From Burkholderiales bacterium (GTDB taxonomy: Bacteria > Pseudomonadota > Gammaproteobacteria > Burkholderiales > Burkholderiaceae_C), in contig JACRNC010000007.1 in the NCBI GenBank assembly GCA_016219375.1, positions 1-64,000 on the forward strand: 64,000 nucleotides of DNA. Direction: 5' to 3'. This document shows positions 35,946 through 45,088 of this stretch, one piece after another; positions within the stretch are counted from its first letter, which is position 1; every line of letters begins with the position of its first letter. Both the position numbers and the translations under genes were made by a program. The notes under the pieces are model-generated. The model saw only the letters and a program-made list of their open reading frames with translations. It did not search any database and was not told the DNA's origin.

Positions 35946-37646
35946 CTAGCCGGCCGGCGGCGCCCCCAGGTCCACGTCCACCGCCGCGCCCACCGCTGGC
36001 CCGCTGCCCATGTGCGGCGCGAACGACTCGGCCCGCGCCATCGGCCAGTACAGCCGGTAGACCTCGTAGGGCCAGTCGGCCTCGCCGCGGTCGGCGGCCA
36101 GCAGGGCGCCGGGCGCCACCAGCGGCAGCATGTTGGCCAGCAGCTTGACCTGGTGGTCGCTGACCCGGTGCACGATGTGCGAGGCGGTCAGCTCGCCCGG
36201 ATGCTGCAGGCCCGCGGCCTCCACCAGCTCCTTGAGCGCCTTGAGCGTGTTCTGCTGATAGCGCCACACGCGCTCGGCCTTGTCGGGCACGACGATGGCG
36301 CGCTGGCGCAGCGCATCCTGCGTGGTCACGCCGGTGGGGCAATGGCCGGTGTGGCAGGTCTGCGCCTGGATGCAGCCCAGCGCGAACATGAAGCCGCGGC
36401 CGGAGTTGCACCAGTCCGCGCCCAGGGCCAGCATGCGCGCGATGTCGAAGGCGCTGACCACCTTGCCGGCGCAGCCGATCTTCACGCGCTGGCGCAGGTT
36501 CAGGCCCACCAGCGTGTTGTGCACGAGCTGCAGCCCGTCCTGCACCGGCGCGCCCATGTGGTCGCTGAACTCCACCGGTGCGGCGCCGGTGCCGCCTTCG
36601 GCGCCATCGACGACGATGAAGTCCGGCACGATGCCGGTGACCAGCATGGCCTTGGCCAGGGCGAACCACTCCCAGGGGTGGCCGATGCACAGCTTGATGC
36701 CCACCGGCTTGTCGCCTGAGAGCGTGCGCAGCCGCTCGATGAAGCGCAGCAGCCCGATCGGCGAGTCGAACGCGCTGTGGCTGGACGGCGAGATGCAGTC
36801 CACCCCCACCGGCACGCCACGCGCAGCGGCGATCTCCGGCGTCACCTTGGGCCCGGGCAGCATGCCGCCGTGGCCCGGCTTGGCGCCCTGGCTGAGCTTG
36901 AGCTCGATGAGCTTGACCTGCGGCTCGCGCGCCTGGGCGGCGAATTTCTCCTCGCTGAAGCGGCCGAGCTCGTCGCGGCAGCCGAAGTAGCCCGAGGCGA
37001 TCTGCCAGATCAGGTCGCCGCCGTGCTCGCGGTGGTAGGCGCTGATCGAGCCCTCGCCGGTGTCGTGGGCAAAGCCGCCGCGCTTGGCGCCCGCGTTCAG
37101 CGCCAGGATGGCGCGGGCCGAGAGCGCGCCGAAGCTCATGCCCGAGATGTTGAACAGGCTGGCTGAGTAAGGCTGCGCGCGCTCGGCGCCGATCACCACG
37201 CGGAAGTCGTGGCTGGCGATGTGCGTGGGCACCATCGAGTGGTTGATCCACTCGTAGCCGGTGGCATGCACGTCCAGCTGCGTGCCGAAGGGCCGCTTGT
37301 CGGCCTCGCCCTTGGCCCGCTGGTAGACCAGGGCCCGCTGCTGGCGCGAGAAGGGCTCGGCCTCGTTGTCGCTTTCGATGAAGTACTGGCGGATCTCCGG
37401 CCGCACCCACTCCAGCAGGAAGCGCAGGTGGCCGATGACCGGGTAGTTGCGCAGCACCGAGTGCCGCGTCTGGCGTGCATCGCGCAGGCCGATCAGCGTT
37501 AGCGCCGCCAGGGCCAGCGTGGCCACGGCGCCGTGGCCTGTGGCCGTCCACACCAGCCCGAGCAGCAGGCAGCCGACGGCGCACAGCAGCCAGGTGGCAT
37601 AGCGCACGGGGAAGTGGGCATCGAGTCGGGCGAGCCAGGCGGGCAT
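35946..37646 (-). CDS. FMN-binding glutamate synthase family protein
   Basis: The 566-residue protein has one or two N-terminal TM helices (about 14-50) and a glutamate-synthase-type FMN barrel (about 100-500). It keeps the 3Fe-4S cysteine pattern C-x5-C-x4-C (CIQAQTCHTGHCPTGV) and the FMN/substrate motifs KPGHGGMLPGPKV and DGAEGGTGAAP. It lacks the amidotransferase domain of true GltB, so it is a stand-alone membrane-anchored relative. Physiological substrate is not established. The start ATG 37646 is favoured over an upstream one. It is divergent from metX. Confidence 0.9.
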   Translation of the reverse strand: MPAWLARLDAHFPVRYATWLLCAVGCLLLGLVWTATGHGAVATLALAALTLIGLRDARQTRHSVLRNYPVIGHLRFLLEWVRPEIRQYFIESDNEAEPFSRQQRALVYQRAKGEADKRPFGTQLDVHATGYEWINHSMVPTHIASHDFRVVIGAERAQPYSASLFNISGMSFGALSARAILALNAGAKRGGFAHDTGEGSISAYHREHGGDLIWQIASGYFGCRDELGRFSEEKFAAQAREPQVKLIELKLSQGAKPGHGGMLPGPKVTPEIAAARGVPVGVDCISPSSHSAFDSPIGLLRFIERLRTLSGDKPVGIKLCIGHPWEWFALAKAMLVTGIVPDFIVVDGAEGGTGAAPVEFSDHMGAPVQDGLQLVHNTLVGLNLRQRVKIGCAGKVVSAFDIARMLALGADWCNSGRGFMFALGCIQAQTCHTGHCPTGVTTQDALRQRAIVVPDKAERVWRYQQNTLKALKELVEAAGLQHPGELTASHIVHRVSDHQVKLLANMLPLVAPGALLAADRGEADWPYEVYRLYWPMARAESFAPHMGSGPAVGAAVDVDLGAPPAG

Positions 37647-37743
37647 GCAGCAGCCTCCATCACACGGGCAAGCCCGCATGCTAGGACCTGTGCTGAGCGG
37701 CCAAGCCGCGAACAAGGCCCGGCCGGCGCCCCAGGCGCGCCGA

Positions 37744-37749
37744 TATACT
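37744..37749 (+). promoter_or_regulatory. Probable -10 element of metX (TATACT)
   Basis: CGATATACTG ends about ten bases before the first riboswitch helix, which is right for a -10 box with a start near 37756. No good TTGACA-like -35 lies 17 bases upstream. The same CGATATACTG string precedes the SAH riboswitch of ahcY. Confidence 0.5.
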
Positions 37750-37757
37750 GCCGGCCA

Positions 37758-37812
37758 CAGCGCCGATTTGATCCGGCTTGCGGGCGCTCAACAAATGCAG
37801 CTAAACAGGGTT
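37758..37812 (+). ncRNA. SAM-II riboswitch upstream of metX
   Basis: Stem P1 is AGCGCC (37759-37764) with GGCGCT (37783-37788). The loop GATTTGATCCGGCTTGC and the downstream strand CAAATGCAGCTAAACAGGG are the conserved SAM-II elements that form the H-type pseudoknot around S-adenosylmethionine. SAM-II occurs upstream of metA/metX/metC-type genes in alpha- and betaproteobacteria. Bound SAM should turn metX off. Confidence 0.92.
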
Positions 37813-37816
37813 CGCC

Positions 37817-37852
37817 ACCGGCCCTGCATCTGCAGCGCCGGTTTTTTCTTTT
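37817..37852 (+). terminator. Riboswitch-controlled terminator before metX
   Basis: ACCGGC-c-CTGCA (37817-37828) pairs with TGCAG-c-GCCGGT (37831-37842), followed by TTTTTCTTTT. The left arm contains CTGCAT (37824-37829), which is the exact complement of ATGCAG (37795-37800) inside the SAM-II pseudoknot strand. That gives a plausible antiterminator that is blocked when SAM is bound. Confidence 0.88.
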
Positions 37853-37871
37853 CTGAAGGCCAACGAGAGTC

Positions 37872-39065
37872 ATGGGCAGCGTCGGGACCGTCACCCCGCA
37901 GACGATGCAGTTCAGCGAGCCGCTGCCGCTGCAAAGCGGCAAGGCGCTGGCCGGCTACTCGCTGATGTATGAGACCTACGGCACGCTCAACGCCGAGCGC
38001 AGCAATGCCGTGCTGGTCTGCCATGCGCTCAATGCCTCGCACCATGTCGCCGGCGTGCATGCCGGCCAGCCCAGGAGCGAAGGCTGGTGGGACAACTTGG
38101 TCGGCCCGGGCAAGCCGCTGGACACCGACCGCTTCTTCGTCATCGGCATCAACAACCTGGGCTCGTGCTTCGGCTCCACCGGCCCGCGTGACGTCAACCC
38201 GGCCACCGGCAAGCCGTATGGGGCGGACTTCCCCGTCGTCACCGTGGAGGACTGGGTCGAGGCCCAGGCGCGCTTGCTCGACCGCCTTGGCATCACGCAG
38301 CTGGCCGCGGTGATCGGCGGCAGCCTGGGCGGCATGCAGGCGCTGGGCTGGACGCTGCAGCACCCCGACCGCGTGCGCCACTGCCTGGCCATCGCCACCG
38401 CGCCCAACCTGTCGGCGGAGAACATCGCCTTCAACGAGGTCGCCCGCCGGGCCATCGTCACCGACCCCGATTTCCACGGCGGCCACTTCTACGAGCACGG
38501 CGTGGTGCCCAAGCGCGGCCTGCGCGTGGCCCGCATGATCGGCCACATCACGTACCTGAGCGACGACGTGATGGAGAAGAAGTTCGGCCGCATGCTGCGC
38601 GCCGAGGCGCCCGATCCGACCCGGCCCGCGTCCTATGCCTACACCACGCAGGACATCGAGTTCCAGATCGAGAGCTACCTGCGCTACCAGGGCGACAAGT
38701 TCAGCGAGTACTTCGACGCCAACACCTATCTGCTGATCACCCGCGCGCTGGACTACTTCGACCCGGCGCGTGCGCATGGCGGCGACCTGAGCGCGGCCTT
38801 CGCGCGGGCGCGGGCCAGGTTCCTGGTCGTGAGCTTCACCACCGACTGGCGCTTCTCGCCCGCGCGCTCGCGCGAGATCGTCAAGGCGCTGCTGGACAAC
38901 CGGCGCGACGTGTCCTATGCCGAGATCGACGCGCCTCACGGCCACGATGCCTTCCTGCTGGACGATGCGCGCTACCACGGCGTGGTGCGGGCCTACTTCG
39001 AGCGCATCGCAGCGGAGATCGGCACGGCCGCGCCGCGCCTGGCCGACCTGAAGCTGGCGGTGTGA
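37872..39065 (+). CDS. metX: Homoserine O-acyltransferase MetX
   Basis: The 397-residue alpha/beta-hydrolase-fold enzyme activates homoserine for methionine synthesis. Its nucleophile is Ser151 in GGSLGGMQ, with LNASHHVAG and [13 protein letters not shown] nearby and the catalytic His in DAPHGHDAF near the end. Betaproteobacterial MetX enzymes coupled to MetW are known in several cases to use succinyl-CoA rather than acetyl-CoA; the sequence alone does not let me decide. Expression should be controlled by the SAM-II riboswitch and terminator upstream. metW follows directly. Confidence 0.96.
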   Translation: MGSVGTVTPQTMQFSEPLPLQSGKALAGYSLMYETYGTLNAERSNAVLVCHALNASHHVAGVHAGQPRSEGWWDNLVGPGKPLDTDRFFVIGINNLGSCFGSTGPRDVNPATGKPYGADFPVVTVEDWVEAQARLLDRLGITQLAAVIGGSLGGMQALGWTLQHPDRVRHCLAIATAPNLSAENIAFNEVARRAIVTDPDFHGGHFYEHGVVPKRGLRVARMIGHITYLSDDVMEKKFGRMLRAEAPDPTRPASYAYTTQDIEFQIESYLRYQGDKFSEYFDANTYLLITRALDYFDPARAHGGDLSAAFARARARFLVVSFTTDWRFSPARSREIVKALLDNRRDVSYAEIDAPHGHDAFLLDDARYHGVVRAYFERIAAEIGTAAPRLADLKLAV

Positions 39066-39076
39066 GGAGCAGCACG

Positions 39077-39661
39077 ATGAGCGAGGCCAAGAACCTGGAG
39101 CGCATCGCCGAGCTGGTGCCCGCCGGCTCGCACGTGCTGGACCTGGGCTGCGGCGACGGCCTGCTGCTGTCCCGCCTGCGCGACGAGCGCGGCTGCACCG
39201 GCTACGGCGTGGAGCTCGACGATGCCAAGGTGCTGGCCTGCGTGCAGCGCGGCGTCAACGTCATCCAGCGCAACCTGGAAGAAGGCCTGTCCATCTTTGC
39301 CGACGGCAGCTTCGACGTGGTGCTGCAGCTCGACACGCTGCAGAACCTGCGCAACACCGAGGCCATGCTGCGCGAGACCGCCCGCGTGGGCCGCATCGGC
39401 ATCGTCGCCTTCCCCAACTTCGCCCACTGGCCCAACCGTCTGGCGGTGCTGCGCGGGCGCATGCCGGTGACCAAGACGCTGCCCTACCAGTGGTTCGACA
39501 CGCCCAACATCCGCGTGGGCACCTTCGCCGACTTCGAGGTGCTGGCCCGCCAGTGCGGCCTGCGCATCCTGGAGGCCTTCGGACTGCGCGAGGGCGAGGT
39601 GGTGCGCTGGGGGCCCAACTGGCGCGCGCCCACGGCGGTCTTCAAGTTCGAGCGCGGCTGA
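39077..39661 (+). CDS. metW: Methionine biosynthesis protein MetW
   Basis: The 194-residue protein has a Rossmann methyltransferase-like fold with the SAM-binding loop VLDLGCGDGLLL and the MetW pattern RNLEEGLSIFADGSFDVV. In betaproteobacteria MetW works with MetX in methionine synthesis. The start ATG 39077 has GAGGAG upstream, while a GTG at 39062 would overlap the metX stop. The metX-metW pair is a standard operon in this group. It converges on a beta-barrel gene. Confidence 0.95.
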   Translation: MSEAKNLERIAELVPAGSHVLDLGCGDGLLLSRLRDERGCTGYGVELDDAKVLACVQRGVNVIQRNLEEGLSIFADGSFDVVLQLDTLQNLRNTEAMLRETARVGRIGIVAFPNFAHWPNRLAVLRGRMPVTKTLPYQWFDTPNIRVGTFADFEVLARQCGLRILEAFGLREGEVVRWGPNWRAPTAVFKFERG

Positions 39662-39682
39662 GCCGCCAGCCGCCGCTGCTCT

Positions 39683-40651
39683 TCAATAGGCCAGCCGCAC
39701 GAACACCGACGGCCCGTGCAAGGTCAGGTCCAGCGTGGTCAGCGTCGGGCCGGCGCGGCGCTCGAACTCCAGGTGGCTCCAGCCGTACTCGGCCCCCAGG
39801 CCGATGCGCCCGCCGCTGCTGCTCAACGCGGTGCTCCATTCGGCGCCAACGGCCAGCTTGAGCACCTCGCCGGTCAGGTCGCCGCTGCTGCGCTTGGCGC
39901 CGGAGGCGTCGGCGAACACGCGCCAGCCGCTGGCCGGGCGCCAGTTCCAGCCGAAGCTCAGCTCGGGCGCCCAGGTGTGCTCCGAGAAGCGCTGCGCCCA
40001 GGTCAGGCGCAGCAGCGGGAAGAGCTCAGGCACGGCCACCCAGCTGCCGTCCACGTCGAGCTTGTAGAAGGCCACGCCCAGGCCGGCGCCGAACTCGTGC
40101 ACACCCACCGGCGTCCACCAGCGCCAGGACAGGTCGGCCTGCGTGACCTCGGTGCGTGTGGCCAGCGGGCCGGTGGCATAGATCGTGGTGCCCAGGTAGT
40201 CGGCGCCCAGGCGCAGCGGGTTGCTCGCACGCTGGCTGAAGGTCTGGTAGCCCAGGCGCAGGCCGTGGCGCTGCGCGATGCGGGCCTCCAGGCGCAGCCA
40301 GGGCACCGCCTCATGGCCGCGCAGGATGTGCTGGTCGCCGGTGGCAAACGGCGGGTTGTTGTCGCTGTCGCTGAGCGAGGCGTCGCCGTCCACGCGGTCG
40401 CGCTGCGCGCCGATGCTGAGGCTGACCTCGTCCAGCCACGCGGGGCGGGACTGCGCAGCCGGTGCGGTCTGGGCGGGGGCCTGTGTCGCGGCCAGGAACA
40501 GCATCATGCCGGCGGCCAAGCCGGCGCGCGGTCGCCGACCTCGGCCGCGCGCGGATCCCGGCTGCGTCCGATGCGGCGGCTGAAGGTGCGGATCAAGGCT
40601 GGCACACGGCGGGCAGGCGCGGCGGCGGGCGCGGGCGGGGGGCAGGGTCAT
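39683..40651 (-). CDS. Putative outer-membrane beta-barrel protein
   Basis: The protein of about 322 residues has a signal-peptide-like stretch (RAGLAAGMMLFLAATQAPAQ) preceded by a long Arg/Pro-rich leader, so the true start may be later than ATG 40651. The mature part consists of alternating amphipathic strands rich in Trp, Tyr and Gly (RLEARIAQRHGLRLGYQTFS, ADLSWRWWTPVGVHEFGAGL) and ends in an aromatic residue (VFVRLAY), as outer-membrane barrels do. I do not recognise the family. It lies 178 bases downstream of xerC. Confidence 0.72.
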   Translation of the reverse strand: MTLPPARARRRACPPCASLDPHLQPPHRTQPGSARGRGRRPRAGLAAGMMLFLAATQAPAQTAPAAQSRPAWLDEVSLSIGAQRDRVDGDASLSDSDNNPPFATGDQHILRGHEAVPWLRLEARIAQRHGLRLGYQTFSQRASNPLRLGADYLGTTIYATGPLATRTEVTQADLSWRWWTPVGVHEFGAGLGVAFYKLDVDGSWVAVPELFPLLRLTWAQRFSEHTWAPELSFGWNWRPASGWRVFADASGAKRSSGDLTGEVLKLAVGAEWSTALSSSGGRIGLGAEYGWSHLEFERRAGPTLTTLDLTLHGPSVFVRLAY

Positions 40652-40829
40652 GGCAGGGCGGGCGCGATGACGGGCGATGTGATGTTCAGCCCCCGGGTGT
40701 AACCCGCTTTGTCGGCCAGCCGGAAACCAGACGTAGGCGCAGGCGCACAAGCGGGTGTCGGCTGGCGGCTCGTTCCCGGGCGGATCCGGGCTGCGGCCCG
40801 CGCTGTGGCCGCAAGCGCAAGAGCCGGGC

Positions 40830-41876
40830 TCAGGCTGGCTGGTCGTCCTGGGGCTCGCCAGCGGCAGGCTGCGCCTTCTGCCGGGCCCGGGGATGGGCCC
40901 GGTCGTAGACCTGGGCCAGGTGCTGGAAGTCCAGCCGGGTATAGACCTGGGTGGTCGTGATCTGCGCATGGCCCAGCAGCTCCTGCACGGCGCGCAGGTC
41001 GCCGCTGGACTGCAGCAGGTGGCTGGCAAAGCTGTGGCGCAGCATGTGCGGGTGCACCGCGGCGGGCACGCCAGCCTGCAGGGCACGCTGCTTCAGGCGC
41101 GTGCGCAGCTGGCCGTCGGTCAGCCGCGTGCCGCGCTGGCTGACGAGGAGGGCCGTCTCGCCGGCTGCGGCCATGCTGTCGCGCACGGCCAGCCAGGCCT
41201 GCAGCGCCTCCAGCGCCGGGCGACCGACCGGCAGGCTGCGGCGCTTGCTGCCCTTGCCGCGCACATGGGCCTCGCCACCGGCCAGGTCGATCCAGCCGGC
41301 CGCATCGGCATGGGCCTGCACATCCAGGCCGACCAGTTCGGCCACGCGCAGGCCGCAGCCGTAGAGCAGCTCGACGATGGCGCGGTCGCGCTGCTCCAGC
41401 GCCGGCAGGTGGCGCCGGCCGCGGCCCGTGCCGTCCTGGGCATCGGCCTGCTGCCAGTTGGCCAGGGCCACGGCCTGGTCTACCGGCAGGGCCTTGGGCA
41501 GCGGCCGGGGCGCCTTGGGGGCGCGCACGTCCTGCACCGGATTGGCGGCGACCCAGCCCTGCTGGCCCATCCAGCGATACAGGCCGCGCCAGGCCGACAG
41601 GTGCAGCGCGATGCTGCGCGCGCCCAGCCCCTTGGCATGCAGCCGGGCCATCCAGTGGCGCACATGGTGGTGGCGCACCTCGCGCAGGGCGATGCCTTCG
41701 GCCTGCGCGGCATCGACGAGCCGCTGCAGCGCGTCGCGGTAGAGGGCCAGCGTGCGCCCGGCGACGCGGCGCTGCACGCGCTGGTGGTCGAGGTAGCCGG
41801 CCACGTCGTCCGGCAGCAGGCCGGGCGGCCCGGCGTCCAACGCGGCACCAGCCGGCATGGACGGCATGGACGGCAT
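40830..41876 (-). CDS. xerC: Tyrosine recombinase XerC
   Basis: The recombinase of about 348 residues resolves chromosome dimers at dif together with XerD. All catalytic residues are visible: Arg177 (GCGLRVAEL), Lys208 (GKGSKRR), His277 and Arg280 (HPHMLRHSF), His303 (LLGHAQITTT) and Tyr312 (VYTRL). The N-terminal SAM-like core-binding domain covers about 20-115. Three ATG codons nine bases apart (41876, 41867, 41858) sit in a tandem repeat, so the first residue is uncertain. The dapF-DUF484-xerC context marks it as housekeeping XerC rather than an island integrase. Confidence 0.94.
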   Translation of the reverse strand: MPSMPSMPAGAALDAGPPGLLPDDVAGYLDHQRVQRRVAGRTLALYRDALQRLVDAAQAEGIALREVRHHHVRHWMARLHAKGLGARSIALHLSAWRGLYRWMGQQGWVAANPVQDVRAPKAPRPLPKALPVDQAVALANWQQADAQDGTGRGRRHLPALEQRDRAIVELLYGCGLRVAELVGLDVQAHADAAGWIDLAGGEAHVRGKGSKRRSLPVGRPALEALQAWLAVRDSMAAAGETALLVSQRGTRLTDGQLRTRLKQRALQAGVPAAVHPHMLRHSFASHLLQSSGDLRAVQELLGHAQITTTQVYTRLDFQHLAQVYDRAHPRARQKAQPAAGEPQDDQPA

Positions 41877-41893
41877 GGAGGGCGCCGGCAGGC

Positions 41894-42565
41894 TCAGCCC
41901 GCCACCAGCCGCGCGAGGCCGGCGCTGGCCAGGTCGCCCAGGCGCATGAGGAAGTCGGTGCCCATGTCGGCCTGGAAGCGCGTCGGGTCCGGTGATCCGA
42001 GCACCAGCAGGCCGAAGGCCGCATCGCCGCCGCTGCGCAGCGGGATCAGCGCCAGCGAGGTCACGGTGCCCGCATCCGGCAGCCAGCGCGACGCCTCGAA
42101 GCCCGAGTTGATGCCGCAGTAGGGCAGCGTCAGGCTGGTGGCGAAGCTCTTGACGTCGTCGCTGACCGGCTGGGCGGCGGGCAGGTCGGCATGGATGGGC
42201 GCCACGCCCCAGACGCGCAGCGCGGCCTGCGGCACCAGGAACTCATGCTGCAGCTGCTCAAGGATCACCTCCGGCAGCTCGGCGGCGTTGGCCGTGAGCA
42301 GCAGGGCGCGGGTGCAGCGGTGCAGGCGGTCGGCGATGGCGACGTTCTCCTGCCCGTTGCGGATCATCTCGATGATCTTGCGCTCCAGGCCCTTGATCTT
42401 CTCGCGCAGCATTTCCATCTGCCGCTCCTGCAGCGAGACGGCGCGCTGGCCGTGCGGGCTGGTGAGCTGGATGGCCGACAGCAGCTCGGCGTGGCGCTCG
42501 AAGAAGCCCGGCGTGTGGGCCAGGTAGTTGGCGATCTCGTCCTCGGTGATGCCTTGCAAGGTCAT
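41894..42565 (-). CDS. DUF484 family protein
   Basis: The 223-residue cytoplasmic protein begins with the DUF484 pattern (YLAHTPGFFERHAELLSAIQ), has a coiled coil (LQERQMEMLREKIKGLERKI) and ends in a GAF-like domain (TSLALIPLRSGGDAAFGLLV). The family is of unknown function and is almost always found between dapF and xerC, as here. It starts 12 bases after the dapF stop, and xerC begins about 17 bases after its own stop, so the three form an operon. Confidence 0.93.
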   Translation of the reverse strand: MTLQGITEDEIANYLAHTPGFFERHAELLSAIQLTSPHGQRAVSLQERQMEMLREKIKGLERKIIEMIRNGQENVAIADRLHRCTRALLLTANAAELPEVILEQLQHEFLVPQAALRVWGVAPIHADLPAAQPVSDDVKSFATSLTLPYCGINSGFEASRWLPDAGTVTSLALIPLRSGGDAAFGLLVLGSPDPTRFQADMGTDFLMRLGDLASAGLARLVAG

Positions 42566-42577
42566 GGGGCGGGTGGT

Positions 42578-43465
42578 TCAGGGCAGGTTGGGATGGTTGG
42601 GCAGCGTGATGTCGCCGTCGAAGACATGCACGGCCGGGCCGGTCATCAGCACCGGCGCGTCGCCGCCGGCCCACTCGATGGTCAGGCGCCCGCCGCGGGT
42701 GTCCACGTCCACGCGCGCATCGAGCAGGCCCTGGCGGATGCCGGCGACCACGGCGGCGCAGGCGCCGGTGCCGCAGGCCAGGGTCTCGCCGGCGCCGCGC
42801 TCGTAGACGCGCAGGCTGATGTGGTTGCGACCGATCACCTGCATGAAGCCGGCGTTGACGCGCTTGGGAAAGAGCGTGTGGCCTTCGATCTGCGGGCCCA
42901 GGTCGGCCACCGGCGCGCGGGCCAGGTCATCGCAGCCGATGCGGGCGATGTCGAGCACCGCATGCGGGTTGCCCATCGACAGCACGGCCACGTCCACGCT
43001 GCGTGTGCCCAGCGTCAGCGGCCACAGCTCGAAGCCGCCCACCTTGTGCGGCACCAGGCCGTGGTCGTGGAAGGGCACGCGGGCCGGCTCGAAGATGGGT
43101 GCGCCCATGTCCACGGTGACGCGGCCGTCGGCCTGCAGCCGCGGCTCGATCACGCCGGAGAGCGTGCGCACGCGGATGCGGTCCTTGGCCGTGAGGCCGG
43201 CATCACGCACATAGCGCGCAAAGCAGCGCGCGCCGTTGCCGCACTGCTCCACCTCGCCGCCGTCGGCATTGACGATGCGGTAGCGGAAGTCCACGCCGGG
43301 CTCATCGCTGGCCTCGACGATGAGGATCTGGTCGGCCCCCACGCCGAAGCGCCGGTCGGCCAGGAAGCGGAACTGCGCCGGCGTCAGCTGCAGCGGCGCA
43401 CGGGTGGCATCGAGCACGACGAAGTCGTTGCCCGCGCCGTGCATCTTGGCGAAGCGGAGGGTCAT
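42578..43465 (-). CDS. dapF: Diaminopimelate epimerase
   Basis: The 295-residue PLP-independent epimerase converts LL- to meso-diaminopimelate for lysine and peptidoglycan synthesis. Both catalytic cysteines are present, one in [12 protein letters not shown] and one in [13 protein letters not shown]. The start [19 protein letters not shown] at ATG 43465 is the conserved N-terminus. It heads the dapF-DUF484-xerC operon on the minus strand. Confidence 0.97.
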   Translation of the reverse strand: MTLRFAKMHGAGNDFVVLDATRAPLQLTPAQFRFLADRRFGVGADQILIVEASDEPGVDFRYRIVNADGGEVEQCGNGARCFARYVRDAGLTAKDRIRVRTLSGVIEPRLQADGRVTVDMGAPIFEPARVPFHDHGLVPHKVGGFELWPLTLGTRSVDVAVLSMGNPHAVLDIARIGCDDLARAPVADLGPQIEGHTLFPKRVNAGFMQVIGRNHISLRVYERGAGETLACGTGACAAVVAGIRQGLLDARVDVDTRGGRLTIEWAGGDAPVLMTGPAVHVFDGDITLPNHPNLP

Positions 43466-43559
43466 GCGCGGGATTATCGGCGTCGCACCCGGGCGGCGGC
43501 CAGCGCCCCGCATCGGCGCAGGGGGACGAGAGCATGGCGGACGCAGGCCCGCAAAGCAT

Positions 43560-43583
43560 GACGCCCGGCCTGGGCCGGGCGTC
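43560..43583. terminator. Perfect palindrome between fadL and dapF, possible terminator
   Basis: GACGCCCGGCC-tg-GGCCGGGCGTC is an 11-bp perfect stem with a 2-base loop. It lies 38 bases beyond the fadL stop on the minus strand. There is no T tract on either side, so it may need Rho or serve as a 3' stabiliser. Confidence 0.45.
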
Positions 43584-43621
43584 GGGTCAGTCGCGGTGGG
43601 CGACCTGAGGGCGGAGCATGA

Positions 43622-45088
43622 TCAGAACGCGTGGTTCCACTGCACGCCGAAGACCTGCGCATGGCTGCGGATCTCGCCGCTCACGCGGCCCCAGGTCGTG
43701 CCGCCGGTGGACAGGTTGGACACCGTGACGCCGCCGGAGACGTCCGGCGTGGTGGCGCTGTCGTAGTAGCGGTCGATGCTGCGGTCGCGGATGAAGATGT
43801 AGCTGTAGGCCACATCGATCGAGTTCTTCTTGTCGAGCTGCCAGCTCGCGCCCAGCGACAGCCACTGGCGGTCGTTGTCGGGCATGGTGGGCAGCACGTC
43901 GGACGCGGCATCGGTGGGCGACTGGTCGTACATGTAGCCCAGGCGCACCTTCAGGCGGTCGTTGTAGCGGTAGCTGGTGCCGATGGAGGCGCGCCAGGTG
44001 TCGTCCCACTTGGTCTGCAGATAGGTCGTCGTGATGGGCTGGGCCTGGATGACGATCTGCTGCAGCCGGCTGTGGCGCGTCCAGGTGAGGTCGCCCATCA
44101 CGGCCCAGCGCGAGTCGAGCTCGTGATAGGCGCTGAAGGACAGCGACTCGGGCGTCTTCACGTCGGCGCGGCCGTCTGCCGTCCGGCTCAGGCTGGCGCG
44201 CAGCTGCTCATAGGTGGCCGCGGTGTACGGGTCGATGGCCGCGGCCAGGGCATCGGCGTCGAGGTAGGCGTCGCCCTTGTTCTTGTGGTTGATGGCCGAG
44301 CGCCAGGCCACGCCGAAGCGGGTGTGCTCGGTCGGCTGGAACAGGTAGCCGAGGTTGAAGCCGACGCCCCAGGAATCGCCCTCGATGCCGAACTCGGCAT
44401 CCGGCGCCACGCCGCCCATCGCCGAGGGCAGGGCGGAGTTGACGCGGGACGCCAGCACCAGGCCGTTCTGCTTGCGCACCAGCTTGGCCTTCATGTACTG
44501 CGCGCTCATGCCCAGGCCCACGCTGTGCCGCTCGTTGAGCTTGATGCCCAGCGAGGGGTTGAGGTTGAAGGTCTTGAGCTCGGTCTGCTGGCCGTAGTAG
44601 CGGCCGGCGAAGTTGTCGTCGTAGTCGATACCGGCGCCGAAGGGCACGAACAGGCCCAGGCCGACGGTGTAGCGCTCGTTGATCTGGTGCGTGATGTAGC
44701 CGTGGGGCACGAAGGTGAGGTCCACCGGGTCGCCGCCGCTGCCCGAGCCGCCCACCGTGGACGAGCCCGCGAAGCCGACGTGGGGCGCCACCACGTTGAG
44801 CACGATGGACGACTGCGTGCCCTTCAGCCGCGTCATGCCGGCCGGGTTGGCATAGACGGTGGAGGCATCGGCCGCCTCGGCACCATTGGCATTGGCGCTG
44901 CCCTGGGCGGCGGCGCTCTGGGTGCCGAAGTTGTAGCCGGAGGCCAGCGCGCTGGCGGACAGCGCAAAGCCCACAGCGGTCAGGGCGGACAGGGCAACAG
45001 GACGGAAGGTCGCGCGAAGGCGGGCCGCAGAGGCGCGGCAGGTCGGGGCAGCAGGCACGGCAGGAGGCAGGTGGAGGTGAGTGGACAC
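43622..45088 (-). CDS. fadL: OmpP1/FadL family outer-membrane transporter
   Basis: The 488-residue protein takes up hydrophobic compounds, in E. coli long-chain fatty acids. The mature start SGYNFGTQSAAAQGSANANG with the following NPAGMTRLKGTQ is the FadL N-terminal hatch pattern, and the chain ends WNHAF with the C-terminal Phe needed for barrel assembly. The signal peptide lies at about 32-50 after a Pro/Ala-rich leader, so a later start is possible. The cargo could be fatty acids or aromatic hydrocarbons. It is monocistronic. Confidence 0.92.
   Translation of the reverse strand: MSTHLHLPPAVPAAPTCRASAARLRATFRPVALSALTAVGFALSASALASGYNFGTQSAAAQGSANANGAEAADASTVYANPAGMTRLKGTQSSIVLNVVAPHVGFAGSSTVGGSGSGGDPVDLTFVPHGYITHQINERYTVGLGLFVPFGAGIDYDDNFAGRYYGQQTELKTFNLNPSLGIKLNERHSVGLGMSAQYMKAKLVRKQNGLVLASRVNSALPSAMGGVAPDAEFGIEGDSWGVGFNLGYLFQPTEHTRFGVAWRSAINHKNKGDAYLDADALAAAIDPYTAATYEQLRASLSRTADGRADVKTPESLSFSAYHELDSRWAVMGDLTWTRHSRLQQIVIQAQPITTTYLQTKWDDTWRASIGTSYRYNDRLKVRLGYMYDQSPTDAASDVLPTMPDNDRQWLSLGASWQLDKKNSIDVAYSYIFIRDRSIDRYYDSATTPDVSGGVTVSNLSTGGTTWGRVSGEIRSHAQVFGVQWNHAF

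Noticed and set aside
38322..38324. Assigning metX firmly as an acetyltransferase or a succinyltransferase
   Set aside because: Specificity residues could not be judged by eye, so only O-acyltransferase is claimed.
40830..41876. The tyrosine recombinase as an integrase of a mobile island
   Set aside because: It sits in the conserved dapF-DUF484-xerC order, with XerC-like length and motifs. No attachment-site repeat, tRNA target or phage genes are next to it.
42191..43561. A 456-codon plus-strand frame opposite dapF and DUF484
   Set aside because: It is the shadow of two well-recognised minus-strand genes, with no family features of its own.
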